Source of the DNA: UBA1268 sp002694955
GTDB taxonomy: Bacteria; Planctomycetota; Planctomycetia; Pirellulales; UBA1268
DNA length: 64,000 bases
Direction of reading: 5' to 3'
NCBI GenBank assembly: GCA_028066355.1
Contig: JALCBP010000004.1
Location: forward strand, 1 to 64,000
Shown: positions 35,848-44,529 of the stretch, piece by piece
How positions within the stretch are numbered: the first letter of the stretch is position 1
Layout of the letters: each line of letters opens with the position of its first letter
Made by a program: the position numbers and the translations under genes
Notes under the pieces: generated by a model
What the model was told of the DNA's origin: nothing
The model's input: only the letters and a program-made list of their open reading frames with translations
Database searches by the model: none

Positions 35848-36693
35848 ATGTTGCGTATAGGGATTCCGAGTAAGGGACGGTTGTCAGAAGTAGTCGCCAA
35901 CTTGCTTCATGATGCAGGCCTTTCGTTTCGACGAATTTCTCGTTCGTTGTTTGCACGATGCCGTGATGTGCCAGTTGAGATTGTTTTCCTGCGAACCGAT
36001 GATATTCCAATCCTTACAGCAGAGGGTGCAATCGATCTCGGTATCACTGGTGCCGATCTTGTTGCTGAGGGACGGGTTGATCTTATTGAGAGGTTATCAC
36101 TTGGTGTTGGTGGCTGTAGGTTGGCGTTATGTGTACCCGATGATGCAGAGATTACCTCACCAGAGAGCTTGCAGGGGCGAAGAGTTGCCACGAGTTTCCC
36201 AAAAATAACTCAGGATTGGTTAGCTCAGCATGGCGTTGAAGTTCATTTGGTTGAGCTTTCAGGTAGTGTTGAGATAATGGTGTCTTTGGGTGTAGCCGAT
36301 GCAGTTGTTGATCTCGTTGAGACGGGGAGTACCCTTGCGGCAAATCGCCTTAGAGTACTTGAAGAGATAGGTTGTTACGAAACGGTACTTGTTCAAAACA
36401 AAAGTATTACCGATACCAATATGGCTGACCGTATTGTTCGCCGTCTGCAAGGGGTTGTCATAGCCCGAACATGGACATTATTGGAATATAATGTTCCACG
36501 CAATCGGCTGGCTGAGGCTGAGAATATTACTCCGGGATTCAATTCACCTACTGTAAGCGCACTCGAAGACGATAGTTGGTGCTCTGTTCGAGCGATGGTG
36601 CGGCGAAATGAGACCCACAAAATTATGGAACGTCTTGAATCGATAGGTGCTTCCGCCATTATTGAAACGGATATATCAAACTGCAGGCTTTAA
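35848..36693 (+). CDS. hisG: ATP phosphoribosyltransferase, long form
   Basis: A 281-residue first enzyme of histidine synthesis. MLRIGIPSKGRL starts the fold; DLGITGADLVAEG, VATSFPKIT and SGSVEIMVSLGVADAVVDLVETG contain the PRPP/ATP site (cited in part). The C-terminal about 75 residues (NVPRNRLAEAENITPG onward) are the ACT-like regulatory domain of the long form, so it does not need HisZ and is probably feedback-inhibited by histidine. ATG 35848 with AGAGG upstream is preferred to 35815. Confidence 0.95.
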   Translation: MLRIGIPSKGRLSEVVANLLHDAGLSFRRISRSLFARCRDVPVEIVFLRTDDIPILTAEGAIDLGITGADLVAEGRVDLIERLSLGVGGCRLALCVPDDAEITSPESLQGRRVATSFPKITQDWLAQHGVEVHLVELSGSVEIMVSLGVADAVVDLVETGSTLAANRLRVLEEIGCYETVLVQNKSITDTNMADRIVRRLQGVVIARTWTLLEYNVPRNRLAEAENITPGFNSPTVSALEDDSWCSVRAMVRRNETHKIMERLESIGASAIIETDISNCRL

Positions 36694-36713
36694 TTAGCTA
36701 TCAATCGGTGTTT

Positions 36714-38030
36714 TTATCTTATTGGTTGACCACCTCGGAACGTAGAGACCACTTCTGTTGTTGATTCAAATATCGCAGCGGCTGCTTTAACCAAAGTCTT
36801 TGGTGTGCCAGTTGGTTTAAGGATTACGAAGTCAGCAGGTCGTCCGCTGGCAATAAGTCCTGTGCGGTCTTCGAAACCGAGTGCCCACGCTCCATTGGCC
36901 GTAATCATGGCCAGTGCTTCTTGAGGTGTTGCCAGACCAGCGTCGATTAGGCACGCTGCTTCTGCACGAATAGAGAGATCAGGGTTTGAACCGCGTCCAT
37001 CAGTGCCAAGACAAATTCGGACCCCAGACTTTTTTAATTCTTGGAGAGGGGGAAGGCTGCCAGATAATGCACGTGTCGTGCGAGGGCAAATAACGAGGGC
37101 AAGAGTGTGTCGATGGCATTTGAGTCGGGCCATTGCTTGCGGGTTGTCGGCCAGATACGTTCCGTGAATGATGAGGCCGCGACCACTCTTCGCTAATAAA
37201 GATATCCAGTCCGCAGTTGTAGCTAACTTTGGGGTAGCTTCAGGCCAAATGTCGAGTTCATTGAAAAGCTCCCGGAAAGGTCCTGTTTGTTTAATGAGGA
37301 ACTCTTCCTCAAACTTCGATTCGGCTAAATGCATGGCGAGAGGCGTTACGCATGTGTTGTGTCTCGCTCTTCTTCGGAAGCAATCGAGATTACATTTTGC
37401 TGCCGCTAATGCTGCCCGACCAATATGCCATTGGGTAGAGTAAGGTGCATGAGGTGATAGCCCGACAGCAACATTAGCACGTGATAATCTTTGAAGACTA
37501 CGTAAGTTGGACACTACCCGTGATGGAAGTGAGTTTGCGGTCGACTGATTCAGTCCAAGAACTTCTTGAAAGACACGGAGGCGAAGCCGGCCTGATATTT
37601 CGTTGTAAGCGATATCGCTAGTTGCAATTTCACCAAGAGCCACCACTCCGCATGCAGCGGATTCATTAATTCCGGACACGATGGCGTCAGTAATTTTTTT
37701 ATGGGCAGTCGTTGAGGGCGTGTATTGACTACGCTTCCAAGAAACGACCTCACGTATCCATTCGTGAAGTCCGCCCGTGGTATCAAACGGTTTTTGGCAT
37801 GAAGAAAACTCAAGGTGGGAATGAGCATTAATAAAACCAGGCGTAATAATGGTATTGCCTTGATCGATTACCTCGATGCCTGTGTCTTTACGTGGAGGCC
37901 AAACTCCGAAGCCTGTCACAGCGCCTCTTTCAACACGAATCCATGCATTTTCCAAAGGACGGCAGGAAACAGGAAATAGCCATTTCGATCGAACTAAAAA
38001 CGACCGATGCTTCTGACCGGTATTCAGCAT
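36714..38030 (-). CDS. Amidohydrolase, probable aminodeoxyfutalosine deaminase
   Basis: A 438-residue metal-dependent amidohydrolase of the chlorohydrolase/deaminase branch. The first metal site is NAHSHLEF (His70, His72); further ligands are in MHLAES, IHGTYLAD and GTDGRGSNPDLS. It follows mqnC by 16 bases on the same strand, so the likely job is deamination of 6-amino-6-deoxyfutalosine to futalosine, the step that some lineages add before MqnB. Gene context is the main argument; the fold alone would fit several purine or pterin deaminases. Confidence 0.85.
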   Translation of the reverse strand: MLNTGQKHRSFLVRSKWLFPVSCRPLENAWIRVERGAVTGFGVWPPRKDTGIEVIDQGNTIITPGFINAHSHLEFSSCQKPFDTTGGLHEWIREVVSWKRSQYTPSTTAHKKITDAIVSGINESAACGVVALGEIATSDIAYNEISGRLRLRVFQEVLGLNQSTANSLPSRVVSNLRSLQRLSRANVAVGLSPHAPYSTQWHIGRAALAAAKCNLDCFRRRARHNTCVTPLAMHLAESKFEEEFLIKQTGPFRELFNELDIWPEATPKLATTADWISLLAKSGRGLIIHGTYLADNPQAMARLKCHRHTLALVICPRTTRALSGSLPPLQELKKSGVRICLGTDGRGSNPDLSIRAEAACLIDAGLATPQEALAMITANGAWALGFEDRTGLIASGRPADFVILKPTGTPKTLVKAAAAIFESTTEVVSTFRGGQPIR

Positions 38031-38046
38031 GCAAGTTGACCTTGAG

Positions 38047-39198
38047 TTACGTTGCTGAAGTCAGGAGAGGCAGTTCGACGTTCGCTGGTGACTGAGACCG
38101 TGTTTCCAATAATTGGTCGTGTGTGCCATCTACAATTTCATAGAAGACATTGCGGCGTCTCGGTTCCCAGCCAAGCTCTGATATTGCAGAACGCATCTGG
38201 TCTAGGGTGAGGTGGTGTACTGTTCCCGCAGCGCTGACTACATTTTCTTCCAACATCAGGCTGCCCATATCGTTCGCACCAAACAAAAGTGCAAGTTGAC
38301 CAATGTCTCTTCCCTGGGTGACCCAACTCGATTGGATGTTGGGAATGTTGTCCAAGTAGAGCCGAGCAACCGCTTGAGTTTTCAAGTATTCGAAAGCACC
38401 CGAGGGAGGAATATGAGACATCTCGGTGTTGTCCGGTTGGAATGACCAGCAAATAAAAGCAGTAAATCCACCTGTCTCATCTTGTAGTTCTCGCAATCGC
38501 TCTAGATGCTCTATTCTTTCGGCTAATGTTTCAATGTGTCCAAACATCATTGTTGCGGTGCTTCGCCCACCAAGACTGTGCCATTGCCGATGAACATCCA
38601 GCCAGTCATCCGTCATAACTTTGCCACGAGTCATGGCTGCTCTCACTCGGTCTACGAGTATTTCACCGCCTCCACCCGGAAGCGATCCAAGTCCCGCTGC
38701 AGCCAGTCTTTCAAGAATTTCTAGGAGGGGTAGTTTAGTTACTTTTGTAAGATGAAAGATTTCTGGAGGAGAAAATCCATGGACATTCACCTGAGGAAAC
38801 TGAAGCTTAATATCTCGAAGGAGTTCCTCGTACCATTCAAGCTGGAGCGTGGGGTGCATGCCTCCTTGTAGCAGTATCTGATCCCCTCCGATAGCAACAG
38901 TCTCCTCAATTTTCTTGAGCAGGATCTTTCTGTCGAGTACATATCCTTCCGGATCTTTCGGGCCACGGTAAAAAGCACAGAAATCACATACGGCGGTACA
39001 AATATTTGTGTAGTTAATATTCCGGTCGATGTTGTACGTTCGGTATGCCTCTGGATGAAGCTTTGTGGTCACAGCATTTGCTGCTTGGCCAATTGAAGCC
39101 AAAGCGTTGGACTCAAGAAGTTTAATCGCATCACCGCTGTTCAACCGCTGGCCTTCGGTAACCGAATCAAGTATTTTCTGAATTTCTTTTTCAATCAC
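38047..39198 (-). CDS. mqnC: Cyclic dehypoxanthinyl futalosine synthase
   Basis: A 383-residue radical SAM enzyme of the futalosine menaquinone route. Cluster motif CTAVCDFC with Cys67, Cys71 and Cys74. LLQGGMHPTL, HGFSPPEI, LGSLPGGGGEILVDRVR and GWEPRRRNVFYE fit MqnC better than MqnE. It closes the spiro ring of dehypoxanthine futalosine. Its ATG overlaps the mqnA stop by 4 bases. MqnE, MqnB and MqnD are not in the window. Confidence 0.93.
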   Translation of the reverse strand: MIEKEIQKILDSVTEGQRLNSGDAIKLLESNALASIGQAANAVTTKLHPEAYRTYNIDRNINYTNICTAVCDFCAFYRGPKDPEGYVLDRKILLKKIEETVAIGGDQILLQGGMHPTLQLEWYEELLRDIKLQFPQVNVHGFSPPEIFHLTKVTKLPLLEILERLAAAGLGSLPGGGGEILVDRVRAAMTRGKVMTDDWLDVHRQWHSLGGRSTATMMFGHIETLAERIEHLERLRELQDETGGFTAFICWSFQPDNTEMSHIPPSGAFEYLKTQAVARLYLDNIPNIQSSWVTQGRDIGQLALLFGANDMGSLMLEENVVSAAGTVHHLTLDQMRSAISELGWEPRRRNVFYEIVDGTHDQLLETRSQSPANVELPLLTSAT

Positions 39199-40121
39199 TG
39201 GGCACCGGTTGGAGAATGTTTTGAGTATTGAAATGCAGCATCAAAAATACCATCAGATGGAGCAAGGCCAAGTTCAATGGCGTATTCGTGGAAGAGTCGT
39301 AATCCCTCTCGTTCGTATTGTCCGAGATTGTAATGAAGATTATCTCCTAGGTAGTCAAGACACTGCGGAACAGAAAGTCCGTGAGGCGCAGCTTCAATGG
39401 CTGCTATAGTTGCAAGATTGGCAAGGCCGGCATCGCGAGCAGCATTGAGTCGACTGCCCAGTCGCTCGAAATTAACGGTCGGACGTGCGGCCCAGACAGC
39501 AAAGACGAATGGTAGGCCCGTCCACTTGTGCCACTCGTCACCCAGATCCCAAACAGTCTGAAAGCCACCACTCGTTGGGCCTATTGCACGGTCACCTATC
39601 AGAAGCACGGCATCAGCAGTAGTTGATTCTATACTCTCCCCAATGGGGAGCACTTCAAGTTCCGGGTAATTATCAAATAATTTAGCTAATAAAATCTGAC
39701 AGAGTGCTACGCTTGTCCTCGAACCTTCATCTACAGCGATTCTTGAAGTTTTCTCTGGACGTGTACGAAAGAAAAGTCGGACACTCATAACCGGTCCAAG
39801 GCAGGCAATGCACGCGTTAGAAACAACGTGGTAAGAACCTGCATTCTTAGCTGGCCAGTGATGTTCACGTCTAGAAGATTTAGCAAGAGGTGTATCAAGG
39901 CGTTGAAACAGTTCAATCGAAGGAATAAGAGCAGCGTCTAGATCATTACTCGCGAGACGATCTGCCAGTCTGCTCGGGAGATCGAAGTCCAAGGAGTCGC
40001 CGAGACCGTATATCAGCGGTCGACTATTCAGGTATTGAACCGCACCGATTCGTTCACCGCCGAGTCCAGCAGAGCTTCGGTTGGTTCGCTGTTTCATTGG
40101 AGTTCGTAGTGGACGGATCAT
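39195..40121 (-). CDS. mqnA: Chorismate dehydratase
   Basis: A 308-residue MqnA/MqnD-type periplasmic-binding-fold enzyme. The signature IGAVQYLNSRPLIYGL is near the N-terminus, followed by LPSRLADRLASNDLDAALIPSIE and later AVDEGSRTSVALCQILL, all typical of MqnA. It dehydrates chorismate to 3-enolpyruvylbenzoate, the pathway entry. The first about 25 residues are extra; an ATG at 40097 gives a shorter protein. It leads a three-gene operon with mqnC and the deaminase. Confidence 0.92.
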   Translation of the reverse strand: MIRPLRTPMKQRTNRSSAGLGGERIGAVQYLNSRPLIYGLGDSLDFDLPSRLADRLASNDLDAALIPSIELFQRLDTPLAKSSRREHHWPAKNAGSYHVVSNACIACLGPVMSVRLFFRTRPEKTSRIAVDEGSRTSVALCQILLAKLFDNYPELEVLPIGESIESTTADAVLLIGDRAIGPTSGGFQTVWDLGDEWHKWTGLPFVFAVWAARPTVNFERLGSRLNAARDAGLANLATIAAIEAAPHGLSVPQCLDYLGDNLHYNLGQYEREGLRLFHEYAIELGLAPSDGIFDAAFQYSKHSPTGAQ

Positions 40122-40288
40122 TTTCGTAATGGCTGTTCTCGGAATCCAACTATCTAAATGAATTTAACTATTTAAACAATAGACCAATCAACTAGTAAGG
40201 CCAGAAACCAGGTGTAATAACGCGAGAAAACAATAATTCGAGGGGAAAGTCCTAACAACTTCGAATTCAGTAATTAGGGCAGCATAGC

Positions 40289-42046
40289 TCAGGGTTCCAG
40301 TTGTCTGAATGCACGGATTCCAAGTATCAAGGGTAAGAAAGTGGCTAGCAGGCCACCCGCGATAATTATGCAGAGGCTGACAACTTGTCCACCAGAACTT
40401 CCAAGGAGTTGGCTTGCTGTGTCCAAAGGGACTTGGCCTAGAGTTTGCTGTAAGAGATTGAAGTGGTGCGTGAAACCAACGGTCACAACCAGAAGAATAA
40501 TGAACATGGCACTGAGGACGAGGCTCAGAGTTCCCCCAAATCCAGCTGCAATTTTTGCGGGTGATGATTCACGAAAATTAGGAATGCTTGCCCCCATTCC
40601 AACAGCAATACCTGAGAGGCCAGAACACAGAGCAAGGCTGCACATTAGGTGAATAAAGATGGTGCTCCACGGCAATCCAAGCATGGAGTCACTTAAGAGA
40701 ATTAACCCAAGGCAGGGTATGAGGCCCCCTGCAAATGAGAAGAAAAACTTAGACAATACAATTTGATCTCGATCAATAGGAAGAAGACCAAGGATCCAAA
40801 AACGGCGACCTTCAAGGCTAATTGATGGAAAAACAAATCGGGTTGTGAAAGTTGAAAAGATGAGACCTACGACAGCTAAGTTGAGATGCCCAATAAGGGA
40901 TGCGTAGACATGCGAGTAGTTAAATGAGCGGAGGTTATAGAAATAAAGGCCCAAAAGACCAAAAAAGATTATGAATTGAGACCATTGAGTGACGTCGCGT
41001 CGGAAAATTTGGAGGTCTTTCACAAGCAGCAGGCGAATAGGATTTCCAACGTTTGATCCGCCACGTGTGAGTAGTTCATCAAGCCAGAAGAGTTGTCTGC
41101 GCTTCCTGATTGGTACTTCTGCCTGCAGGTTGCTGTAGCCTTTACGGTAGGTCCAGCGTGCAACCCAACTGGCTATAAGACTGAGAAGAAGTGCATTGGC
41201 GAGAATCAGCCCCAAGAACTTCAATGCTTCACGAGTGCTTTGATTAGTCAAGTCGGGAGATTCTCCGCGTAGTGCCGCATCGAGAAGACCGGAGGCAAGC
41301 CACCAACTCGGTAGAAATACCTGCTCGGTCATGGCAAGGCGAGACAGCGTTTCCTCAAACCAAGCAGTTGTGAGCAACTGGCTTTTTGTGGAACTAAAAG
41401 TTGACCATGAGATCCAAAAGATTCCTACGGCGACTAAAGCAAATGATATTGATAAAGCGTGAAGTCGTAGTCGAGGTAGTCCGGCAACGACCAGCATGCA
41501 CAATATGCTGCCGATAGACGCTGGAATAACAACAAAAGTAACGATAAACGGTACAATCATTACGAAAAAGCTCCAAGGTGCGTCCCGCACTATGCCGTAC
41601 GCAATGAGCATCGGGCTACCAAGAAGAATGAAGCCCCAACTCGAGAACCAGAGTGCCTCTGTAAATTTGTGTGCATGGATTGTCTCAGCACGTAGAGGGC
41701 ATGTTAGGAGAAAAGACGACTCACCTGACCGATACAAGCCGCCATACATTAAGATGCCCGTGGAAAAAGTCATCATTACCATCAGGGCAGAAAAAAAAGT
41801 ATTGAACAGTAACGACATAACTTCGGCATGCATGGAGTCGATAAAGCTGAATGCATCGTAGAACAAGCAGAATACAGCAGCCCAGAAAATAATACTGAGC
41901 ACGAGGACCAATCCGAATCGGAAACGTGACTGGTGGACGGTTGAGGTGACAATGTTCCACGCTAGCGTTCTTCGGAGTTTCCTGGAGAGCTGGTTTTCCT
42001 GTGGAATATCAAGCAATTGCTTCTGCATGTTCACCGATTGTTTCAT
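40289..42046 (-). CDS. ABC-2 type transporter permease
   Basis: A 585-residue integral membrane protein with about 12-14 hydrophobic segments in two groups (about residues 45-260 and 290-580), separated by a polar loop KGYSNLQAEVPIRKRRQ. This is the shape of large single-chain exporter permeases. It lies 23 bases behind an ABC ATPase gene, and the two should form an export system. An internal ATG at 42028 is also possible. Substrate unknown. Confidence 0.85.
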   Translation of the reverse strand: MKQSVNMQKQLLDIPQENQLSRKLRRTLAWNIVTSTVHQSRFRFGLVLVLSIIFWAAVFCLFYDAFSFIDSMHAEVMSLLFNTFFSALMVMMTFSTGILMYGGLYRSGESSFLLTCPLRAETIHAHKFTEALWFSSWGFILLGSPMLIAYGIVRDAPWSFFVMIVPFIVTFVVIPASIGSILCMLVVAGLPRLRLHALSISFALVAVGIFWISWSTFSSTKSQLLTTAWFEETLSRLAMTEQVFLPSWWLASGLLDAALRGESPDLTNQSTREALKFLGLILANALLLSLIASWVARWTYRKGYSNLQAEVPIRKRRQLFWLDELLTRGGSNVGNPIRLLLVKDLQIFRRDVTQWSQFIIFFGLLGLYFYNLRSFNYSHVYASLIGHLNLAVVGLIFSTFTTRFVFPSISLEGRRFWILGLLPIDRDQIVLSKFFFSFAGGLIPCLGLILLSDSMLGLPWSTIFIHLMCSLALCSGLSGIAVGMGASIPNFRESSPAKIAAGFGGTLSLVLSAMFIILLVVTVGFTHHFNLLQQTLGQVPLDTASQLLGSSGGQVVSLCIIIAGGLLATFLPLILGIRAFRQLEP

Positions 42047-42069
42047 GGCATTTTTTTAAACAATGCTTC

Positions 42070-42807
42070 TTAAGTCACCCGTGTCGCGCTTGATGTGATT
42101 TCGAGATATAAGTTTTCAAGATTTCTTGTTTCCATGTCTACCTGTTCTCGCAGTTCGGAGACAGTTCCAAGAAATTTAAGATTACCATGCACCATGATTC
42201 CCATACGACTTGCCATCTCTTCGGCCATCCCAAGCGTATGAGTTGACATGAACACTGTCATGCCATCAGCAGTTTTTTTCTTCAACAAATCTTTAACAAT
42301 ACGAACACTTCGTGGATCAAGACCAACCATTGGCTCGTCGAGTACGAGAACATCAGGGTCGTGCAAAAATGCGGCCGCAAAGACAAGGCGCTGCCTCATG
42401 CCGAGCGAATAGTTTTCAGCGAGTTCGTTAGCGAATTCATGAAGCTCGAATCTGTCAATCTCTCTTGCGATGTATTCATCGGAAAGATCCCGTGGTATCC
42501 CATACATGTCGGCAATGAATCGTAAGAATTCATGACCTGTAAGCTTGTCGTAAAGGTACGGCTCATCTGGTACGTAACCTACATGACGGTGGGCAGAGCG
42601 AGTTTCCTTTACAAGGTCATGACCGCAAACCCGAACAACTCCACTTGAAGGGCGAAGCAAACCTACCAGCATCTTGATAGTTGTTGTCTTGCCCGCTCCA
42701 TTTGGTCCTAAAAGGGCGAATAATTCACCTCGTGGTATTGTCAGGCTGAGTTCTGATACAGCGACTTTACTGCCGTACGTTCTCGTAGTGCGATCAAATT
42801 CAATCAT
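42070..42807 (-). CDS. ABC transporter ATP-binding protein (exporter type)
   Basis: A 245-residue ATPase: Walker A GPNGAGKTTTIK, Q-loop VGYVPDEPYLYDKLTG, signature YSLGMRQRL (a slightly altered LSGGQ), Walker B PDVLVLDEPMVGLDPRS, and the H-loop MSTHTLG. The sequence type (DrrA/CcmA-like) fits export of drugs, lipids or polymers. ATG 42807 is preferred to 42846 because MIEFDRTTRTYG is the usual opening. It is between an unknown membrane-anchored protein and the permease. Confidence 0.93.
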   Translation of the reverse strand: MIEFDRTTRTYGSKVAVSELSLTIPRGELFALLGPNGAGKTTTIKMLVGLLRPSSGVVRVCGHDLVKETRSAHRHVGYVPDEPYLYDKLTGHEFLRFIADMYGIPRDLSDEYIAREIDRFELHEFANELAENYSLGMRQRLVFAAAFLHDPDVLVLDEPMVGLDPRSVRIVKDLLKKKTADGMTVFMSTHTLGMAEEMASRMGIMVHGNLKFLGTVSELREQVDMETRNLENLYLEITSSATRVT

Positions 42808-42852
42808 GGTTTTATTCGTGAAGCAGCGTTGTGACGTGTAGAGCACGTTTAG

Positions 42853-43968
42853 TCATTGTTTCACCTGAGAAGATGTTACGCTGAAGCCATCAGCCTTTTC
42901 GAAGAGAGACTTTATATGACTCAGTTTGTTATCTGATGATAGTGTGTCGTTAACGGGGCGTCGCAGGAAAAGCAGCTGTGAGCCAAGTATGGTCGTTTCA
43001 TGTTGCAAAACCTCACCACGAGGGCCAATCCACATTCTACTTCGTGGCGGTTGGTGGTCATTAGGCGCCGTTCGGTAACTGACAATGTGGGTGTTCACGA
43101 GTTGGTTGTTGAAGTACAGCACCTCATGGCCGGCCACGCTTGCGTAAAGGATTTCTATTGGCTTGCGAGTTGGTCGGAGTGGGCTGTAAATTGGAACAGT
43201 CCAGCGTTGCCCCTGGGAGATGCCCGCCATGGTTGCCTGAGGTGAAAGTTCATCTCTAATTGAAAAATTATTTGGCAACTGACGACTTGTTTCATACTCA
43301 AAATCACCAGAACGAAGAGATGCCGTCACTTTGTTGTCCGGCGTGATTGTGCCAGATAAGTGCACAGCTTGCCGGACGCCAGGGACTTTGACAATCGATT
43401 GAAATTCTTGTAATTCTCCATTCCTGTTGATCGTCATGTAACCAAACGCATCAAGTTTTATTGATGAACGAAGCTTCCTCGCATCAGTTCCCAGCATCGT
43501 ACTTGCCCACGGTGGCAACAGTTCGTTCAAGGGAAGGTCATCGAGTTGAAGATTTGACCATACGCTGATTGTGCCAAAAGGGCCTGGTTCTACAACACTC
43601 AATGCAGAGCCTACTGGATCATCATTAAGCATGATTGTCCATGCTACTGATGAAGTATTCTTGGCAGGAGTGTAAATCGATTGATAGCCCGGTGGGGCTC
43701 TAGACGTGATGGTCGGCAAAACCTTGCTGAGGAATAGCCAGCTATTTGCAACAGCTGCAAATACGAGGATGAGTGCTGTGACGCTTGGGCGATACATGAG
43801 AATGATTCGGAGTCTTTGTTTTGACGGGACAATAAAGTTTGTCGGTCCATGGCTTGGGGCCACAGGTTGCGCTAGCCAATTTATGGGTATGTGCTTAGCA
43901 CTAGGGATGTATTTTTGAAAAAATCTCTTGGGTGATTTTTTGCTATCGTAACTCAAGTAGTTTTTCAT
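42853..43968 (-). CDS. Membrane-anchored protein of unknown function, first gene of the ABC-2 operon
   Basis: A 371-residue protein with one hydrophobic helix (about residues 61-82, VTALILVFAAVANSWLFL). The rest is beta-rich and probably faces the periplasm. The first 57 residues are basic and polar; ATG 43797 (MYRPSVTAL) would give a conventional N-terminal anchor and may be the true start. No domain is recognised. It lies 46 bases before the ATPase gene and may be an accessory part of the exporter. Confidence 0.65.
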   Translation of the reverse strand: MKNYLSYDSKKSPKRFFQKYIPSAKHIPINWLAQPVAPSHGPTNFIVPSKQRLRIILMYRPSVTALILVFAAVANSWLFLSKVLPTITSRAPPGYQSIYTPAKNTSSVAWTIMLNDDPVGSALSVVEPGPFGTISVWSNLQLDDLPLNELLPPWASTMLGTDARKLRSSIKLDAFGYMTINRNGELQEFQSIVKVPGVRQAVHLSGTITPDNKVTASLRSGDFEYETSRQLPNNFSIRDELSPQATMAGISQGQRWTVPIYSPLRPTRKPIEILYASVAGHEVLYFNNQLVNTHIVSYRTAPNDHQPPRSRMWIGPRGEVLQHETTILGSQLLFLRRPVNDTLSSDNKLSHIKSLFEKADGFSVTSSQVKQ

Positions 43969-44214
43969 GCAGTTTTTTGCATGAAATCATCAAATTGTAC
44001 CCGGCGCACGTTTTGGAGTTGCCAAAATCCAGTAGCAAATTTTATACTTCTAAAATTCTGGGGATTGGGTTTTCAATTTTTTGCTGCAAAGGCTTTCTTT
44101 GGCATTTATGTAGATTCGTTGAAGAGCTATTGCAGTCACTGGGCTGCATAAAGAATCCGCCCCGTAAGGATAGCAATGTTCGGTCAACTGGAAAGAACCC
44201 CAGGAGGTTGAGCG

Positions 44215-44496
44215 ATGAGCGATTCTGTTTATTACCATCAAGGATGTCCTGTATGTGGCAGGATGTTGCGGATAGGTGTTCGTTTGCTTGGTCAACGTGT
44301 TTATTGCCAGCATTGTGGTGGAGGGTTTCGAGCAACTGATGAGACTCTTGAAGAAGATGAGGGGGCCTTGCGGGCGGTAGGAAAGATCCAGCAAGATCGA
44401 ATTGAAATGTTACTCGAACGTGCTAATAAAGCCGTTGGCAACTCGCTGAAGGGTGACCAGTCTCAGGAAGAAGATGTTACCCAAGAGGCGGTATGA
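44215..44496 (+). CDS. Zinc-ribbon protein (93 residues)
   Basis: A small soluble protein: CPVCGRMLRIGVRLLGQRVYC.HC is a two-CxxC zinc ribbon (residues about 11-35), followed by GGGFRATDE and an acidic helical tail (ETLEEDEG, EMLLERANKAV). The ATG is preceded by CAGGAGGTTGAGCG, a good ribosome site. Such ribbon plus acidic helix proteins are frequent in planctomycetes without a known role. It is convergent with aroA. Confidence 0.75.
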   Translation: MSDSVYYHQGCPVCGRMLRIGVRLLGQRVYCQHCGGGFRATDETLEEDEGALRAVGKIQQDRIEMLLERANKAVGNSLKGDQSQEEDVTQEAV

Positions 44497-44529
44497 TGTG
44501 CTCTGCTATCAGGTTGGTCGGCAGAGGCT

